Assembly: GCA_019745565.1 (NCBI GenBank)
Contig: JAIESW010000015.1
Coordinates: forward strand, 1 to 64,000
Reading direction: 5' to 3'
Length of the DNA stretch: 64,000 bases
Origin: Burkholderiales bacterium
GTDB taxonomy: Bacteria; Pseudomonadota; Gammaproteobacteria; Burkholderiales; Ga0077523
The notes beneath the pieces are model-generated. The model saw only the letters and a list, made by a program, of their open reading frames with translations, was not told the DNA's origin and ran no database searches. Below, one piece after another: positions 35,061 to 44,539 of the stretch. The translations under genes and the position numbers were made by a program. Numbering within the stretch: the first letter of the stretch is position 1; every line of letters starts with the position of its first letter.

Positions 35061-35561
35061 CTAGGCGTATGCGCCCGATTGCATCTGGGCGATGAGCCCG
35101 GAGACGATTCCGCGTCCTTCCGAGGTATCCATCAATTCGGCAGGTCGCTTTCCGCCAAGCGCCGCCTGTGGGCGGTCCAACCATGCCGACACCCATTTGG
35201 CAGAGTCGAAACCCTCCGGATTGCCGGAACTCCGGACGATGGTATCCACCTGGTTGACGAGCTTTGCGATGCCCATCACCCGCTCGCTCTCGTCCGGACT
35301 GAGCACGGTCTGCTCGCGGATCTTCCGGTCGACCGTGGCGCGGGCGACGCCGATGGTCGCGTAGAGTTGCTCCTTCGAGATCGACATGTCTTCGGCGAGC
35401 ACCGTCAGCACTTCCGCGGGCAAACCCTCCTTGACGATGGCCACCCGTTCGATCGGATCGATCGAATAAAGGGTCGCGAACGGAGTCCGGCGCCCCAACA
35501 CGTCCCGCAGGAGTTTGATCCGCACCTTCTGTGCTGTCCGGTCCTTGACGTCGCTCGCCAT
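35061..35561 (-). CDS. Xre/ParS-type antitoxin with toxin-binding DUF2384 domain
   Basis: The 166-residue protein has a helix-turn-helix-like middle part (MSISKEQLYATIGVARATVDRKI) and a C-terminal DUF2384 toxin-binding region (LSPDESERVMGIAKLVNQV, AKWVSAWLDRPQAALGGKRPAEL, TSEGRGIVSGLI). It should bind and block the RES enzyme through its C terminus and repress its own promoter. A palindromic array of TTGCTC half-sites lies just upstream of its start. Confidence 0.9.
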   Translation of the reverse strand: MASDVKDRTAQKVRIKLLRDVLGRRTPFATLYSIDPIERVAIVKEGLPAEVLTVLAEDMSISKEQLYATIGVARATVDRKIREQTVLSPDESERVMGIAKLVNQVDTIVRSSGNPEGFDSAKWVSAWLDRPQAALGGKRPAELMDTSEGRGIVSGLIAQMQSGAYA

Positions 35562-35587
35562 GGCATCGCTCCGCGGCTATGTTGAAC

Positions 35588-35615
35588 GAGCAAACATTAT
35601 TGCTCAATCGAGCAA
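35588..35615. promoter_or_regulatory. Candidate antitoxin operator
   Basis: TTGCTC-AATC-GAGCAA (35,600-35,615) is a perfect inverted repeat, and a third GAGCAA lies at 35,588-35,593, 22 bp (two helical turns) from its partner. The array lies 26-54 nt upstream of the antitoxin start, where an autorepressor would bind. Confidence 0.6.
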
Positions 35616-35644
35616 CATCGGCAAGGAACGTGAAAAGCAGGAGC

Positions 35645-35851
35645 TCATCGCTCCATGAAGTACTGCAGCACCGTCTTCACGATGAACCCCAGCATGCCGA
35701 ACGCCAGCACGAAGAACAGGATGAATGTCCCGAACCGGCCGGCCTTCGATTCCTTGGCCAGGTTCCAGATGACGAACAGCATGAAGATGATGAAGCCGGC
35801 CAGCCCGAAGGTGAGGCCGAACTGGGAGACCTGCTCCTCGCTGAAGTCCAT
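35645..35851 (-). CDS. DUF2788 small membrane protein
   Basis: The 68-residue product has two TM helices (LTFGLAGFIIFMLFVIWNLA and FGTFILFFVLAFGMLGFIVKTVL) joined by KESKAGRFG, the DUF2788 signature. It starts 6 nt after the DUF2189 gene, so it is coupled to it. Function unknown. Confidence 0.88.
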   Translation of the reverse strand: MDFSEEQVSQFGLTFGLAGFIIFMLFVIWNLAKESKAGRFGTFILFFVLAFGMLGFIVKTVLQYFMER

Positions 35852-35857
35852 TGCGAG

Positions 35858-36625
35858 TTAACGCCGGAGGGGCAGGCCGCTGGAATCGACCAGGTCACGG
35901 TACGCATGCCACGTTGCGTGGCCGATGACGGGCACGGCGAAGATGAAGCCGAGCATCGCCGTGGCAAGCGACAGCACCGTCGCGAACATGATGAGGATGG
36001 CCCAGAGCGCCATGGCGCCGGGGTTGTCGCCGACGGCGCGGACGCTGGTGAGGATGGCCGAGCGCAGATCGGTCTCGCGATCGAGCAGCAGCGGTACCGA
36101 CACCGCCGTGGCGGCGAACACGAGCGCAGATCCGAGCGCACCCAGCAGCAGCCAGAGGCCGAACAGCAGATCGCCCTGCTGCTGCACGGCGTAACGCACG
36201 AAGGCATACAGATTGTCGATGGGCTCTTTCACGAACAGGCCGAAGAGCACCAGCGACACCGTCACCCAGAGCGTGCCGGCGATCATGAGCAGTACGCCCA
36301 ACCAGATCAGCGGACGCGTGCCCTTGCGCCAGGCGGCGAACACGTGATCGAGCCGTGGCGTCTGCCCGATCGCGAGGCGGCGGCTGATGTCGTAGAGGCC
36401 GGTCGCAAGGATGGGGCCGACCAGTACGAAACCCGATACCGCGCCGGGTAGCAGCGCCGTGAACTGGATCGCCAGGGCGAGGATCAGTACGCCGCCAGTG
36501 GCGACCACCAGCCCGTGAAAGCCGCTGGGCCAGGCGGCGCGGCGGAAATCCTGCCAGCCGAGTACCAGCCACTGCAGCGGACGTGCGGACGGGATCTGCC
36601 GGACGGGAACGATCTGTGGCGTCAT
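35858..36625 (-). CDS. DUF2189 integral membrane protein
   Basis: The 255-residue product has about six TM helices. The N terminus (RQIPSARPLQWLVLGWQDFRRA), FVLVGPILATGLYDISRRLA and C-terminal VIGHATWHAYRDLV are typical of DUF2189 (PF09955), sometimes described as cytochrome-c-oxidase-subunit-I-like by weak similarity. It has no haem ligands at recognisable positions. Function unknown. Confidence 0.88.
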   Translation of the reverse strand: MTPQIVPVRQIPSARPLQWLVLGWQDFRRAAWPSGFHGLVVATGGVLILALAIQFTALLPGAVSGFVLVGPILATGLYDISRRLAIGQTPRLDHVFAAWRKGTRPLIWLGVLLMIAGTLWVTVSLVLFGLFVKEPIDNLYAFVRYAVQQQGDLLFGLWLLLGALGSALVFAATAVSVPLLLDRETDLRSAILTSVRAVGDNPGAMALWAILIMFATVLSLATAMLGFIFAVPVIGHATWHAYRDLVDSSGLPLRR

Positions 36626-36665
36626 GTGCGGTCCTTCGTGCGCGACCGCTCTATCGTAACGCCGG

Positions 36666-37877
36666 TCAGGCGGCAGGGGCCGGCGCCGGCGCCAGGCGAT
36701 TTGCGGCGGCGTGCGCCAGGCGGCAGACGAACGGATGCAGCACGATGGAGGCGAGCGCGCCGCCCAGGATGAGCCCCTGCCCTTCGACGTCCAGCAAGCC
36801 GAGCGATACGCCCATGGCGCCGAGGATGAACGAGAACTCGCCGATCTGTGCGAGCGATGCCGCGATCTTCATGCCGAGGGCCAGGGGTTGCCGCAGCGCG
36901 AGCACGATGACGATGGCCGCGATGGACTTGCCGAGGATGATGATGCCGACGGTCGCCAGCAGGTGGACCGGGTCTTCCACCACGATCTTCGGATCGAAGG
37001 CCATGCCGACCGCGACGAAGAACAGTACCGCGAACGCCCCGCGAAAGGCCTCGAGTTCTTCGCCCACCCACTGTCCGTTGTGGGAGCCATGCAGCACCAT
37101 GCCGGCGAGGAAGGCGCCGAGCGCAAACGAGACGCCGAACAGTGCCGACGCAGCATAGGCGATGCCGAGTGCGATGGTGAGACCCACCAGGATGCAGAGC
37201 TCACGCGACTTCTGCTTTTCGAACAGATCGATGACGATCGGTACCACGCGGCTGCCGACCACGAACATCAGCACGGCGAACGCGCCGACTTTCGCCAGCG
37301 CGATGGCGAGGTCTGGAATCGCGGTGCTCCAGGTGACGTCGGGATCGCCGCCTCGGATCGCAGCGAACAAAGGCAGCAGCACCAGCACGATGACCATTAC
37401 CAGGTCTTCCATGATCAGCCAGCCCACGGCGATCTGCCCGTAGCGCGTGCCGAGCGTGCCGGCGTTCTCCAGGGCCCGGAGCAGCACCACGGTGCTGGCG
37501 ACCGACAGCGCGAGACCGAACACGAGTCCGGCTTCGAACGACCAGCCCCAGAGGTGCGTGACCGCGATGGCGAGCGCGGTGGCTGCGATGATCTGCGCAA
37601 TCGCTCCCGGGACCGCGATCGTCCACACGCGCGCCAGATCGGCCAGCGAGAAATGCAGCCCCACGCCGAACATGAGGAAGATGACCCCGATCTCGGCCAA
37701 CTCCGGCGCGATCGAGGTGTCGGCCACGAAGCCCGGCGTGAACGGGCCGACGATGATGCCGGCGAGCAGATACCCGACGATCGACGGCAGGCGCAGGCGG
37801 GCTGCGATGTAACCCAGGATCGCCGCAGCGGACAGGCCGACGGCGAGCGTGGCGAGCAGGGGAGTCGAGGGATGCAT
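36666..37877 (-). CDS. CPA2-family cation:proton antiporter without RCK domain
   Basis: The 403-residue product has about 12 TM helices of the Na+/H+-exchanger fold (IVGYLLAGIIVGPFTPGFV, FLMFGVGLHFSLADL, GWLIMEDLVMVIVL, FALGAFLAGMVL), close to YbaL/KefB-type antiporters. YbaL and KefC carry a cytosolic RCK/TrkA-N domain after the membrane part (total about 560-620). Here the protein ends in a short Pro/Ala tail, so NAD-type gating is absent. It may export K+ or Na+ in exchange for protons. Confidence 0.9.
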   Translation of the reverse strand: MHPSTPLLATLAVGLSAAAILGYIAARLRLPSIVGYLLAGIIVGPFTPGFVADTSIAPELAEIGVIFLMFGVGLHFSLADLARVWTIAVPGAIAQIIAATALAIAVTHLWGWSFEAGLVFGLALSVASTVVLLRALENAGTLGTRYGQIAVGWLIMEDLVMVIVLVLLPLFAAIRGGDPDVTWSTAIPDLAIALAKVGAFAVLMFVVGSRVVPIVIDLFEKQKSRELCILVGLTIALGIAYAASALFGVSFALGAFLAGMVLHGSHNGQWVGEELEAFRGAFAVLFFVAVGMAFDPKIVVEDPVHLLATVGIIILGKSIAAIVIVLALRQPLALGMKIAASLAQIGEFSFILGAMGVSLGLLDVEGQGLILGGALASIVLHPFVCRLAHAAANRLAPAPAPAA

Positions 37878-37940
37878 GGAACGAGGCAGTGCGGCGAACG
37901 GTCCGGGTTATACCCGACTTGTGGTGCTGCCGCACCTCTG

Positions 37941-37975
37941 AAAAACAAACGGCCCGCGGTTGCGGGCCGTTTGCA
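37941..37975 (-). terminator. Rho-independent terminator after the SMP-30 gene
   Basis: AAACGGCCCGC-GGTT-GCGGGCCGTTT forms an 11-bp perfect stem. On the minus strand it is followed by GTTTTT. It lies 20 nt after the stop of the SMP-30 gene and just before the antiporter gene. Confidence 0.9.
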
Positions 37976-37991
37976 TCACACGAACTGCAGA

Positions 37992-39137
37992 TCAGGTGAT
38001 CGTGCCGCCCTTGGTTTCGACGTAGACCGCGTACAACGACGTCGAGCCCGTCATGAACAGGCGGTTGCGGTGCGTGCCGCCGAAGCAGACGTTCGAGATG
38101 ATCTCGGGCATGCGGATCATGCCGATGCGCGTGCCGTCAGGCGAGAAGCAGTGCACGCCGTCGTAGCCGTCACCGACCCAGCCCATGCCGGCCCAGACGT
38201 TGCCGTCCTCGTCGCAGCGGATGCCGTCGGCGAAGCCGATCTTGCCGTCCATCTCCATGCTCGCGAAGGTCTTCGGGTTCTTGAGCTTCTTGCCGTCCAC
38301 GTCGTAGACCCAGATGATGCTCTTCGCGTTGGGGTAGTGCGAAAGCCCCGTGTCGGCGATGTAGCACTTCTTGTAGTCGGGCGAGAAGCACAGGCCGTTC
38401 GGCTTGAACGGTTCGTCGGCGACCTTCTCCACCTTGCCGGGGCCATCGATGCGATACACGGCTTCCTTCTGGATCGGCTGCGGGCTGCCGGTGTTCAGGC
38501 GCACGCCTTCGTAGTTCATCAGGCCGCCGTAGCCGGGGTCGGTGAAGAACATCCAGCCATCGGGGTGGCAGGCACCATCGTTCGGCGCGTTGAAGCCTTT
38601 GCCGTCGGAGGTCTTGTCGGCCAGGATGGTGACCGTGCCGTCGTACTCGTAGCGCACCACGCGACGCGTGCCGTGCTCGAATGCGATCTGGCGACCGGTG
38701 TGGTCGAACGTGTTGCCGTTGGAGTTGTTCGCCGGGAAGCGGAACCGGCGCGAGACGTGACCGTCTTCCTCGATCCAGCGCAGCTGCTCGTTGTTGGGAA
38801 TGTCGGACCAGATCAGGTAGCGACCGACACCGTTCCACGCCGGGCCCTCGGCCCACATCGTGCCGCGGTACAGGCGCAGAATCGGCGTGTTGCCCAGCTT
38901 GTACTTGAAGCGCTTGTCGAGAACCACCACGTCCGGGTTCGGGTAGCGCGCGAGCGGCCCGTCCTCGTCGTACTTGTCGATGAAGTTGCGCGCGAACGCC
39001 TGCGGTGCCATCGCGGTCAGCGCGGCGACACCGGTGGCCTTGGCCAGAAAACTGCGACGGGTTTCAGGATCGGGATGCGACTTGCCTTCGACCGGTTTGG
39101 ACAGGTCGACGAAGCGGTGTTCCTGGGATCGTTCCAT
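37992..39137 (-). CDS. Tat-exported SMP-30/gluconolactonase-like protein
   Basis: The 381-residue product carries a twin-arginine motif (RRSFLAKATGVAAL, about 27-40), so it is probably folded before export. The body is a six-bladed propeller: WAEGPAWNGVGRYLIWSDIPN, GNTFDHTGRQIAFEH, FNAPNDGACHPDGWMFFTDPGYG, KPNGLCFSPDYKKCYIADT and FADGIRCDEDGNVWAG contain the Glu, Asn and Asp that bind the catalytic divalent metal in SMP-30 lactonases. The exact lactone is unknown. A strong terminator follows. Confidence 0.9.
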   Translation of the reverse strand: MERSQEHRFVDLSKPVEGKSHPDPETRRSFLAKATGVAALTAMAPQAFARNFIDKYDEDGPLARYPNPDVVVLDKRFKYKLGNTPILRLYRGTMWAEGPAWNGVGRYLIWSDIPNNEQLRWIEEDGHVSRRFRFPANNSNGNTFDHTGRQIAFEHGTRRVVRYEYDGTVTILADKTSDGKGFNAPNDGACHPDGWMFFTDPGYGGLMNYEGVRLNTGSPQPIQKEAVYRIDGPGKVEKVADEPFKPNGLCFSPDYKKCYIADTGLSHYPNAKSIIWVYDVDGKKLKNPKTFASMEMDGKIGFADGIRCDEDGNVWAGMGWVGDGYDGVHCFSPDGTRIGMIRMPEIISNVCFGGTHRNRLFMTGSTSLYAVYVETKGGTIT

Positions 39138-39332
39138 CGGGACTTCTCCTCACATTGTGGTTTTTGGTGGTGCGAGGCCCCGGTCTCTCACCCAGCACCG
39201 GACTGCTGGTCTCGCACGACTTGCTCGCGTGTCTCGCGGCACGGCGGTTTTACAGCAGCACAGCAGGAGTAGCAACGGCGAAATTCCCGTGTCGGCTACA
39301 CTCTTGCTTCGAGGGAGACGGAAATTGCCGGC

Positions 39333-40244
39333 TTGAACACATCCGCCGCAGCGCAGCACACGCGAGTGAATCCACGCGCCATCGGCATGATGCTGGGTAT
39401 GGCGATGTGTTTTGCCGTGCTCGAGACCACGGCCAAGTGGCTGTCGCAGCACTACCCGGTGCCGATGGTGGTGTGGTTCCGCTATGCAGTGCACGTGGGC
39501 CTGATGGTCGTGCTGTTCGGCCCCACCATGGGCACGAGACTGGTGCGTACCACCCAGCCGGCGAGCCAGCTCGCGCGGGCGACGTTGATGCTCGGCTCGA
39601 CGCTGTGCAACTTCGGTGCCATTTCGTTCCTGCCGTTGGCCGAAGTGAAGGCGATCAGCTTCGTCTCGCCACTGCTGGTGGCCTTGTTGGCGGTGTGGTT
39701 GCTGAAGGAGCACGTGTCGCTGTCGCGCTGGATCGCGATCTTCGTGGGCTTCTGCGCGACGCTCTTCATCGTGCGGCCCGGCAGTGCGATGCTGAATCCC
39801 GCCGTTTTCCTCGCACTGGGGGCGGCGGCCTGCTACAGCCTCTACCAGATCCTCACCCGGAAGATCAGCGGCGAGGACGATCAGCGCACCTCGCTGTTCT
39901 ACACCGCCTTCGTCGGCTTCATGCTGATGACTTTCATGCTGCCGCACGTTTGGGTACGCCCGCATTGGGAACACGCGCCGTTCTTCCTGCTGCTGGGCAC
40001 GGCTGGGATGACCGGACACTACCTGCTCATCAAGGCGCTGGAGTTGGAGAAGGCTTCCGCGCTGTCACCCTTCGGCTATACCCAGTTGCTCTGGATCGGG
40101 TTGGCGGGTTGGCTCGTGTTCGGGGATTTCCCGGACGCGCACTCGTTGATCGGCATGGGGATCATCGTGGGGAGCGGGTTGTATGTGGCCTGGGGGCACA
40201 AGGTCATCAAGAAGGATGAGGAGCCGGATAGTGCGATTGAATAA
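39333..40244 (+). CDS. DMT-superfamily (EamA) transporter
   Basis: The 303-residue product has ten TM helices in two EamA repeats (GMMLGMAMCFAVLETTAKWL and FLALGAAACYSLYQILTRKI begin each half). The start is uncertain: TTG at 39,333 is the longest, GTG 39,366 and ATG 39,387 are later options; none has an ideal ribosome site. It is probably a metabolite exporter or importer; no substrate evident. It is transcribed away from the SMP-30 gene. Confidence 0.85.
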   Translation: MNTSAAAQHTRVNPRAIGMMLGMAMCFAVLETTAKWLSQHYPVPMVVWFRYAVHVGLMVVLFGPTMGTRLVRTTQPASQLARATLMLGSTLCNFGAISFLPLAEVKAISFVSPLLVALLAVWLLKEHVSLSRWIAIFVGFCATLFIVRPGSAMLNPAVFLALGAAACYSLYQILTRKISGEDDQRTSLFYTAFVGFMLMTFMLPHVWVRPHWEHAPFFLLLGTAGMTGHYLLIKALELEKASALSPFGYTQLLWIGLAGWLVFGDFPDAHSLIGMGIIVGSGLYVAWGHKVIKKDEEPDSAIE

Positions 40245-40323
40245 GGCAAGTGCACCTCAACTCCAAACAGGAGTGCTCGCCCTCAGCGTAAGTCGGACAT
40301 CGACCCCTTGCAGGAGCATCGCG

Positions 40324-40524
40324 ATAGGCGCGTTGGAGAAGCTTGCAGAACGCATTGAGAGACATTCGCCTGAGGAACTGCGGAAGTTTCGCGAATGGTT
40401 TGCTGAGTTCGATGCTCAGATGTGGAATGCACAGATCGAGGCGAATGCGAGGGCCGGAAAGCTCGACCGCTTGGTGAGTGATGCGTTGGCCGACTACAAG
40501 ACGAGCACGACGCGCGAGCTTTGA
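40324..40524 (+). CDS. Small antitoxin-like protein with a defective or unusual start
   Basis: The readable product, LEKLAERIERHSPEELRKFREW to TSTTREL, has the length and pattern of small acidic antitoxins paired with RelE/ParE toxins, with an N-terminal ERIE...SPEEL helix and an Arg/Lys-containing C terminus. AGGAG lies 7 nt upstream of ATA, exactly where an ATG is expected (ATA-GGC-GCG-TTG-GAG). TTG at 40,333 is the only standard alternative. The start codon may have decayed from ATG to ATA. The stop overlaps the next reading frame (TTGA), as in a working operon. Confidence 0.6.
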   Translation: MGALEKLAERIERHSPEELRKFREWFAEFDAQMWNAQIEANARAGKLDRLVSDALADYKTSTTREL

Positions 40525-40773
40525 AGCATTACGCATCCTCGCGATTCTGGACACAGTACAGCGCCGACAGAGGATGTCCGCACGATCGCGGAGAAGAGTT
40601 ATCGCCTTCTGACGCAGGATCCTCGGCATCCGCCCCTTCACTTCAAGAAGGTCGGCGCATTGTGGTCGGTCCGCGTAGGCGTTCACCACCGATCCCTCGG
40701 TAACTCGGTCGCCGACGGAATACCCTGGTTCTCGATCGGCACGCACGCCGAGTACGACAAGATGGTGGGCTGA
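40521..40773 (+). pseudogene. RelE/ParE-like toxin, frameshifted
   Basis: The frame opens MKHYASSRFWTQYSA from TTG at 40,521, and after about 15 codons the homologous-looking sequence continues in the next frame: EDVRTIAEKSYRLLTQDP, then HFKKVGALWSVRVGVHHRSL and WFSIGTHAEYDKMVG with a TGA at 40,771. Together they read as one small toxin of about 83 residues of the RelE/ParE type. The unshifted frame stops being toxin-like at SADRGCPHDRG. The shift lies near 40,560 and fits a 2-nt deletion. A sequencing error or programmed shift is possible, but the ATA start of the partner antitoxin favours decay. Confidence 0.75.
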
Positions 40774-40853
40774 CCGATCTCGATCGGAGAAGTATGTCGC
40801 CGACGTTGGTATAGTGCGCGACCTTTTCGCCTTTGCGCCATGCCCCCGACTTC

Positions 40854-43253
40854 ATGCTCGCCCCGATCGACCACCGCATTGCCGCCGAACTCAACGTCCG
40901 TCCTGCCCAGGTAGCCGCCGCCGTCGCGCTGCTGGATGAAGGCTCGACCGTCCCCTTCATCGCGCGCTATCGCAAGGAGGCCACGGGCGGACTGGACGAC
41001 ACCCAGTTGCGGACTCTCGAGGAACGTCTGGGTTATCTGCGCGAACTTGAGGAGCGCCGCGCAGCGGTGCTGGCAAGCATTCAGGAGCAGGGCAAGCTCA
41101 CGCCCGAGCTGGCCGCGGCGGTCGCGGAAGCGGAGACCAAGCAGCGTCTCGAAGACCTCTATCTGCCGTACAAGCCCAAGCGCCGCACCAAGGCGCAGAT
41201 TGCCCGCGAGGCGGGTCTGGAGCCGCTGGCCGATCTGCTGCTGTCGGATCCGACGCGGCACCCCGAAGCCGAAGCGGCGGCGTACCTGAAGCCGGCCTTC
41301 GCCGGTCCCGACGGCGACAATCCGGGTGTCCCCGATGTGAAGGCAGCGCTCGACGGTGCGCGCCAGATCCTGATGGAACGCTTCGCGGAAGATGCCGAGT
41401 TGCTCGCGCAGCTGCGCGGCCGCATGGGTGAGCACGGGGTCATGGTGTCCAAGGTGGCGGAGGGCAAGGAAGCCGAAGGCGCCAAGTTTCGCGACTACTT
41501 CGACTACTCGGAACGGTTGACGGACATCCCGTCGCACCGTGCGCTGGCCATGTTTCGCGGTCGGCACGAGGAGGTTCTGCGATTGGCGCTCAAGCTGCCC
41601 GAAGAGTTGGAGGAGGCCGCTGCGAAGACGCCGGTCGCTCATCCCTGCGAGCACCTGATCGCAGGGCGCGCCGGCATTCGCGACGAGGGCCGCCCTGCCG
41701 ATGCCTGGCTCGGCGAGACGGCACGCTGGACCTGGCGCGTGAAACTCGCCTGGCAGATCGAAGGTGATCTGCTCAACGAGTTGCGGGTCAAGGCGGAGGA
41801 AGAGGCGATCCGTGTCTTCGCGCGCAACCTGCACGATCTGCTGCTCGCCGCCCCCGCCGGCCCGCGTCCTGTTCTCGGCCTCGATCCTGGCCTGCGCACC
41901 GGGGTGAAGGTAGCTGTGGTGGACCGCACCGGCAAGTTGCTCGCGACCGACACCATCTACCCGCACGCGCCGCGCAATGACTGGGACGGCGCCATCGCGG
42001 CCGTGGCCAGGCTGTGCAAGACGCATGACGTGGAACTGATCGCCATCGGCAACGGAACCGCGTCGCGCGAGACCGATGCCCTGGCGGCTGACCTGATGAA
42101 GCGTCACCTCGATCTGCGTCTCACGCGCGTGGTGGTGTCGGAGGCGGGGGCGTCGGTGTACTCGGCTTCGGAACTGGCGGCGCGCGAATTTCCCGATCTC
42201 GACGTGAGCCTGCGCGGGGCGGTGTCGATCGCTCGCCGGCTGCAGGACCCGCTGGCGGAACTGGTGAAGATCGACCCCAAGTCGATCGGCGTGGGGCAAT
42301 ACCAGCACGACGTCAGCCAGACCAAGCTCGCGAAGTCGCTCGAAGCGGTGGTGGAGGACTGCGTGAACGCCGTGGGTGTGGACGTCAATACCGCTTCGGC
42401 GCCCTTGCTCGCGCGCATCTCCGGCCTCACGGCCTCGCTGGCCGACAACATCGTGCGCCATCGCGACGCCAACGGTCCATTCCGCACTCGTGCGGACCTG
42501 CAGCAGGTGTCTCGTCTTGGCCCCAAGACCTTCGAGCAGGCAGCGGGCTTCCTGCGTGTGCCCGGTGGGGACAATCCGCTCGACGCTTCGGCGGTGCACC
42601 CGGAAGCCTATCCGGTGGTGGAACGCATCCTCGCCGATCTGCAGCGCGGCGTGCGCGATGTGATGGGCAACGCCCAGGCGCTGCGGGCGATCGATCCGCG
42701 TCGCTACACCGACGAGCGCTTCGGTCTGCCCACGGTCCAGGACATCGTGCGCGAACTGGAGAAACCGGGCCGCGATCCGCGTCCGGAATTCCGCACCGCG
42801 CGCTTCGCCGAAGGCGTCAATGAGTTGAAGGACCTTCGCCCCGGCATGCTGCTGGAGGGCACGGTCACGAACGTGGCGAACTTCGGCGCCTTCGTGGACA
42901 TCGGCGTGCACCAGGACGGCCTCGTCCACGTCTCGGCGCTATCCAACCGCTTCGTGAAGGACCCGCGCGAGGTGGTCAAAGCCGGCGATGTGGTCAAGGT
43001 GAAAGTGGTCGAGGTGGATCTGGAGCGCAAGCGCATCGCGCTGACCATGCGGTTGGACGACGCGCCGCGCACGGGGGGCGGACGCGAGAGTGCAACGCCT
43101 CGAGGCGAGCGGCAGAGCGCGCCGGGTGCGCCGAGACGCGACGATCGTGGTCGTCAGGGCAAGCCTTCCCAGGGCAGCCGTCCGGGGTCGCAACCGGCGC
43201 CTGCCGGTGGTGCGATGGCCGAGGCGCTGGCGCGGGCGCTCAAGCGGGGGTGA
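40854..43253 (+). CDS. tex: Tex-family RNA-binding transcription accessory protein
   Basis: The 799-residue product has the full Tex layout: N-terminal helical domain ([21 protein letters not shown]), YqgF-like nuclease-fold core ([18 protein letters not shown]), helix-hairpin-helix part ([38 protein letters not shown]) and a C-terminal S1 domain ([25 protein letters not shown]). A disordered Arg/Gly tail follows. Tex binds RNA and affects transcription of toxin and stress genes in several bacteria. The ATG at 40,854 gives the family-typical N terminus. Confidence 0.96.
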   Translation: MLAPIDHRIAAELNVRPAQVAAAVALLDEGSTVPFIARYRKEATGGLDDTQLRTLEERLGYLRELEERRAAVLASIQEQGKLTPELAAAVAEAETKQRLEDLYLPYKPKRRTKAQIAREAGLEPLADLLLSDPTRHPEAEAAAYLKPAFAGPDGDNPGVPDVKAALDGARQILMERFAEDAELLAQLRGRMGEHGVMVSKVAEGKEAEGAKFRDYFDYSERLTDIPSHRALAMFRGRHEEVLRLALKLPEELEEAAAKTPVAHPCEHLIAGRAGIRDEGRPADAWLGETARWTWRVKLAWQIEGDLLNELRVKAEEEAIRVFARNLHDLLLAAPAGPRPVLGLDPGLRTGVKVAVVDRTGKLLATDTIYPHAPRNDWDGAIAAVARLCKTHDVELIAIGNGTASRETDALAADLMKRHLDLRLTRVVVSEAGASVYSASELAAREFPDLDVSLRGAVSIARRLQDPLAELVKIDPKSIGVGQYQHDVSQTKLAKSLEAVVEDCVNAVGVDVNTASAPLLARISGLTASLADNIVRHRDANGPFRTRADLQQVSRLGPKTFEQAAGFLRVPGGDNPLDASAVHPEAYPVVERILADLQRGVRDVMGNAQALRAIDPRRYTDERFGLPTVQDIVRELEKPGRDPRPEFRTARFAEGVNELKDLRPGMLLEGTVTNVANFGAFVDIGVHQDGLVHVSALSNRFVKDPREVVKAGDVVKVKVVEVDLERKRIALTMRLDDAPRTGGGRESATPRGERQSAPGAPRRDDRGRQGKPSQGSRPGSQPAPAGGAMAEALARALKRG

Positions 43254-43257
43254 TGCC

Positions 43258-43286
43258 AACCGCCGCATCGGTTGCGGCGGTTTTCG
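43258..43286. terminator. Rho-independent terminator between tex and a convergent gene
   Basis: AACCGCCGCA-TCGGT-TGCGGCGGTT is a 10-bp stem with TTTT on the plus strand, 5 nt after the tex stop. The minus strand has fewer T's, so it mainly serves tex. Confidence 0.85.
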
Positions 43287-43934
43287 TTACTTGTTCTTCG
43301 ACAGCACGACGTGCATCGCCGCTGCTGTGGTTACATGCCTAGTGCACTCGAACCCGAGCGAGAGCAGATCGATGCCATCGAACAGGTTCTCGCCCGACCC
43401 GAGGACGACCGGCGAGACCACGAGGTGCATCTCGTCGATCAATCCTGCACGCAGGTACTGACGCACGGTCGCCGCCCCGCCGCCGACCCGGATGTCCTTG
43501 CCCTGCCCGGCTTCCTTTGCGCGGGCCAGCGCTTCGTGGATGCCGTCGGTCACGAAGTGGAAAGTGGTGCCGCCCTTCATCGGCAGCGGTGCGCGCGGAT
43601 GATGGGTGAGGACGAACACGGGTGTGTGGTAAGGCGGTTCATCGCCCCACCAGCCTTTCCAGCTCTCATCCGGCCACGGGCCGCGGATCGGGCCGAACAT
43701 GTTGCGGCCCAGAATCCACGCACCGACGCCAGCCATGGCCTGGGCGGCGAACTCGTCGTCGACGCCGGTGGTGCCTTCGCCGTTGCCGAACATCCTCTGG
43801 AACGTCCGCGTCGGGAAGAACCAGTTGTGCAGGCCCGTGCCGCCGACCCCCAGGGGGGTTTCGAGACTCTGATCGGGCCCTGCGCCGAAGCCGTCGATGG
43901 ACACCCCGAACGCACTTACGCGAACCTTGGTCAT
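43287..43934 (-). CDS. RibD/dihydrofolate-reductase-fold protein
   Basis: The 215-residue product has the RibD C-terminal fold: VRVSAFGVSIDGFGAG, GAWILGRNMFGPIRGPW, PVFVLTHHPR, DIRVGGGAATVRQYLRAGLIDEMHL and SPVVLGSGENLF. The glycine-rich GGGAA motif binds NAD(P)H. Most family members are uncharacterised reductases, not folate enzymes. Convergent with tex. Confidence 0.9.
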   Translation of the reverse strand: MTKVRVSAFGVSIDGFGAGPDQSLETPLGVGGTGLHNWFFPTRTFQRMFGNGEGTTGVDDEFAAQAMAGVGAWILGRNMFGPIRGPWPDESWKGWWGDEPPYHTPVFVLTHHPRAPLPMKGGTTFHFVTDGIHEALARAKEAGQGKDIRVGGGAATVRQYLRAGLIDEMHLVVSPVVLGSGENLFDGIDLLSLGFECTRHVTTAAAMHVVLSKNK

Positions 43935-44021
43935 CGCATCTCACCCATCGCGCAAGATACGCAGAGGGGCTGTGCGCCCCAGCTGCGCTGACCGCTGCCC
44001 AAAATTGTGGCCGTCAACATT

Positions 44022-44465
44022 TCAGCCCGGAATGTCAGGTTCGACCAGCGTCGCCAGCTGCTTCAGGGACTCCTGCCAGCCGAGATAGCACATCTCCAGC
44101 GGAATGACGTCGGGAATGCCTTCCTGCATGACGTTCAGTTCGGTGCCGCAAGACACCTTCTTGAAGTCCACTGTCACCACGATCTCGCCGGCCAGATTCG
44201 GATCGTCGAACTTGTCGGTGTAGCGCAGGCGTTGGCCCGGCACCAATTCCAGGTATGACCCGCCGAAAGAGTGCCCGTTGCCCGTCCTGAAATTGGTGAA
44301 GGACATCCTGAACGTGCCGCCGACCTTCGCATCCATCTGATGCACCTTGGCCGTGAAGCCGTAGGGCGGTAGCCATCTCGCCAGCGCGTCCGCATCGAGG
44401 AACGCCTTGTAGACCACCTCGGGCGGGGCGCGCAGTACGCGATGCAGTCGAACGGTACCAGGCAT
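44022..44465 (-). CDS. SRPBCC/AHSA1-like ligand-binding protein
   Basis: The 147-residue product starts at ATG behind GAAGGAGGAAAAACC. The START/SRPBCC fold is marked by LHRVLRAPPEVVYKAFLDADALARWLPP, the glycine-bearing GGTFRMSFTN, and C-terminal YLGWQESLKQLATLVE. It is a cytosolic hydrophobic-ligand-binding fold of unknown ligand. Confidence 0.9.
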   Translation of the reverse strand: MPGTVRLHRVLRAPPEVVYKAFLDADALARWLPPYGFTAKVHQMDAKVGGTFRMSFTNFRTGNGHSFGGSYLELVPGQRLRYTDKFDDPNLAGEIVVTVDFKKVSCGTELNVMQEGIPDVIPLEMCYLGWQESLKQLATLVEPDIPG

Positions 44466-44539
44466 GGTTTTTCCTCCTTCTTCGTATGCTCGATCGACCG
44501 CCTTTCGCGGCCGATGGTTCGATTCGATCCCTGCCGCCG

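Noticed and set aside
37878..37991. A CRISPR-like or attachment-site repeat
   Set aside because: The repeat is a single hairpin with a T run and is fully explained as a terminator.
40683..42929. 748-codon minus-strand frame opposite tex
   Set aside because: The plus strand encodes a full Tex protein with S1 domain; the antisense frame has no domain.
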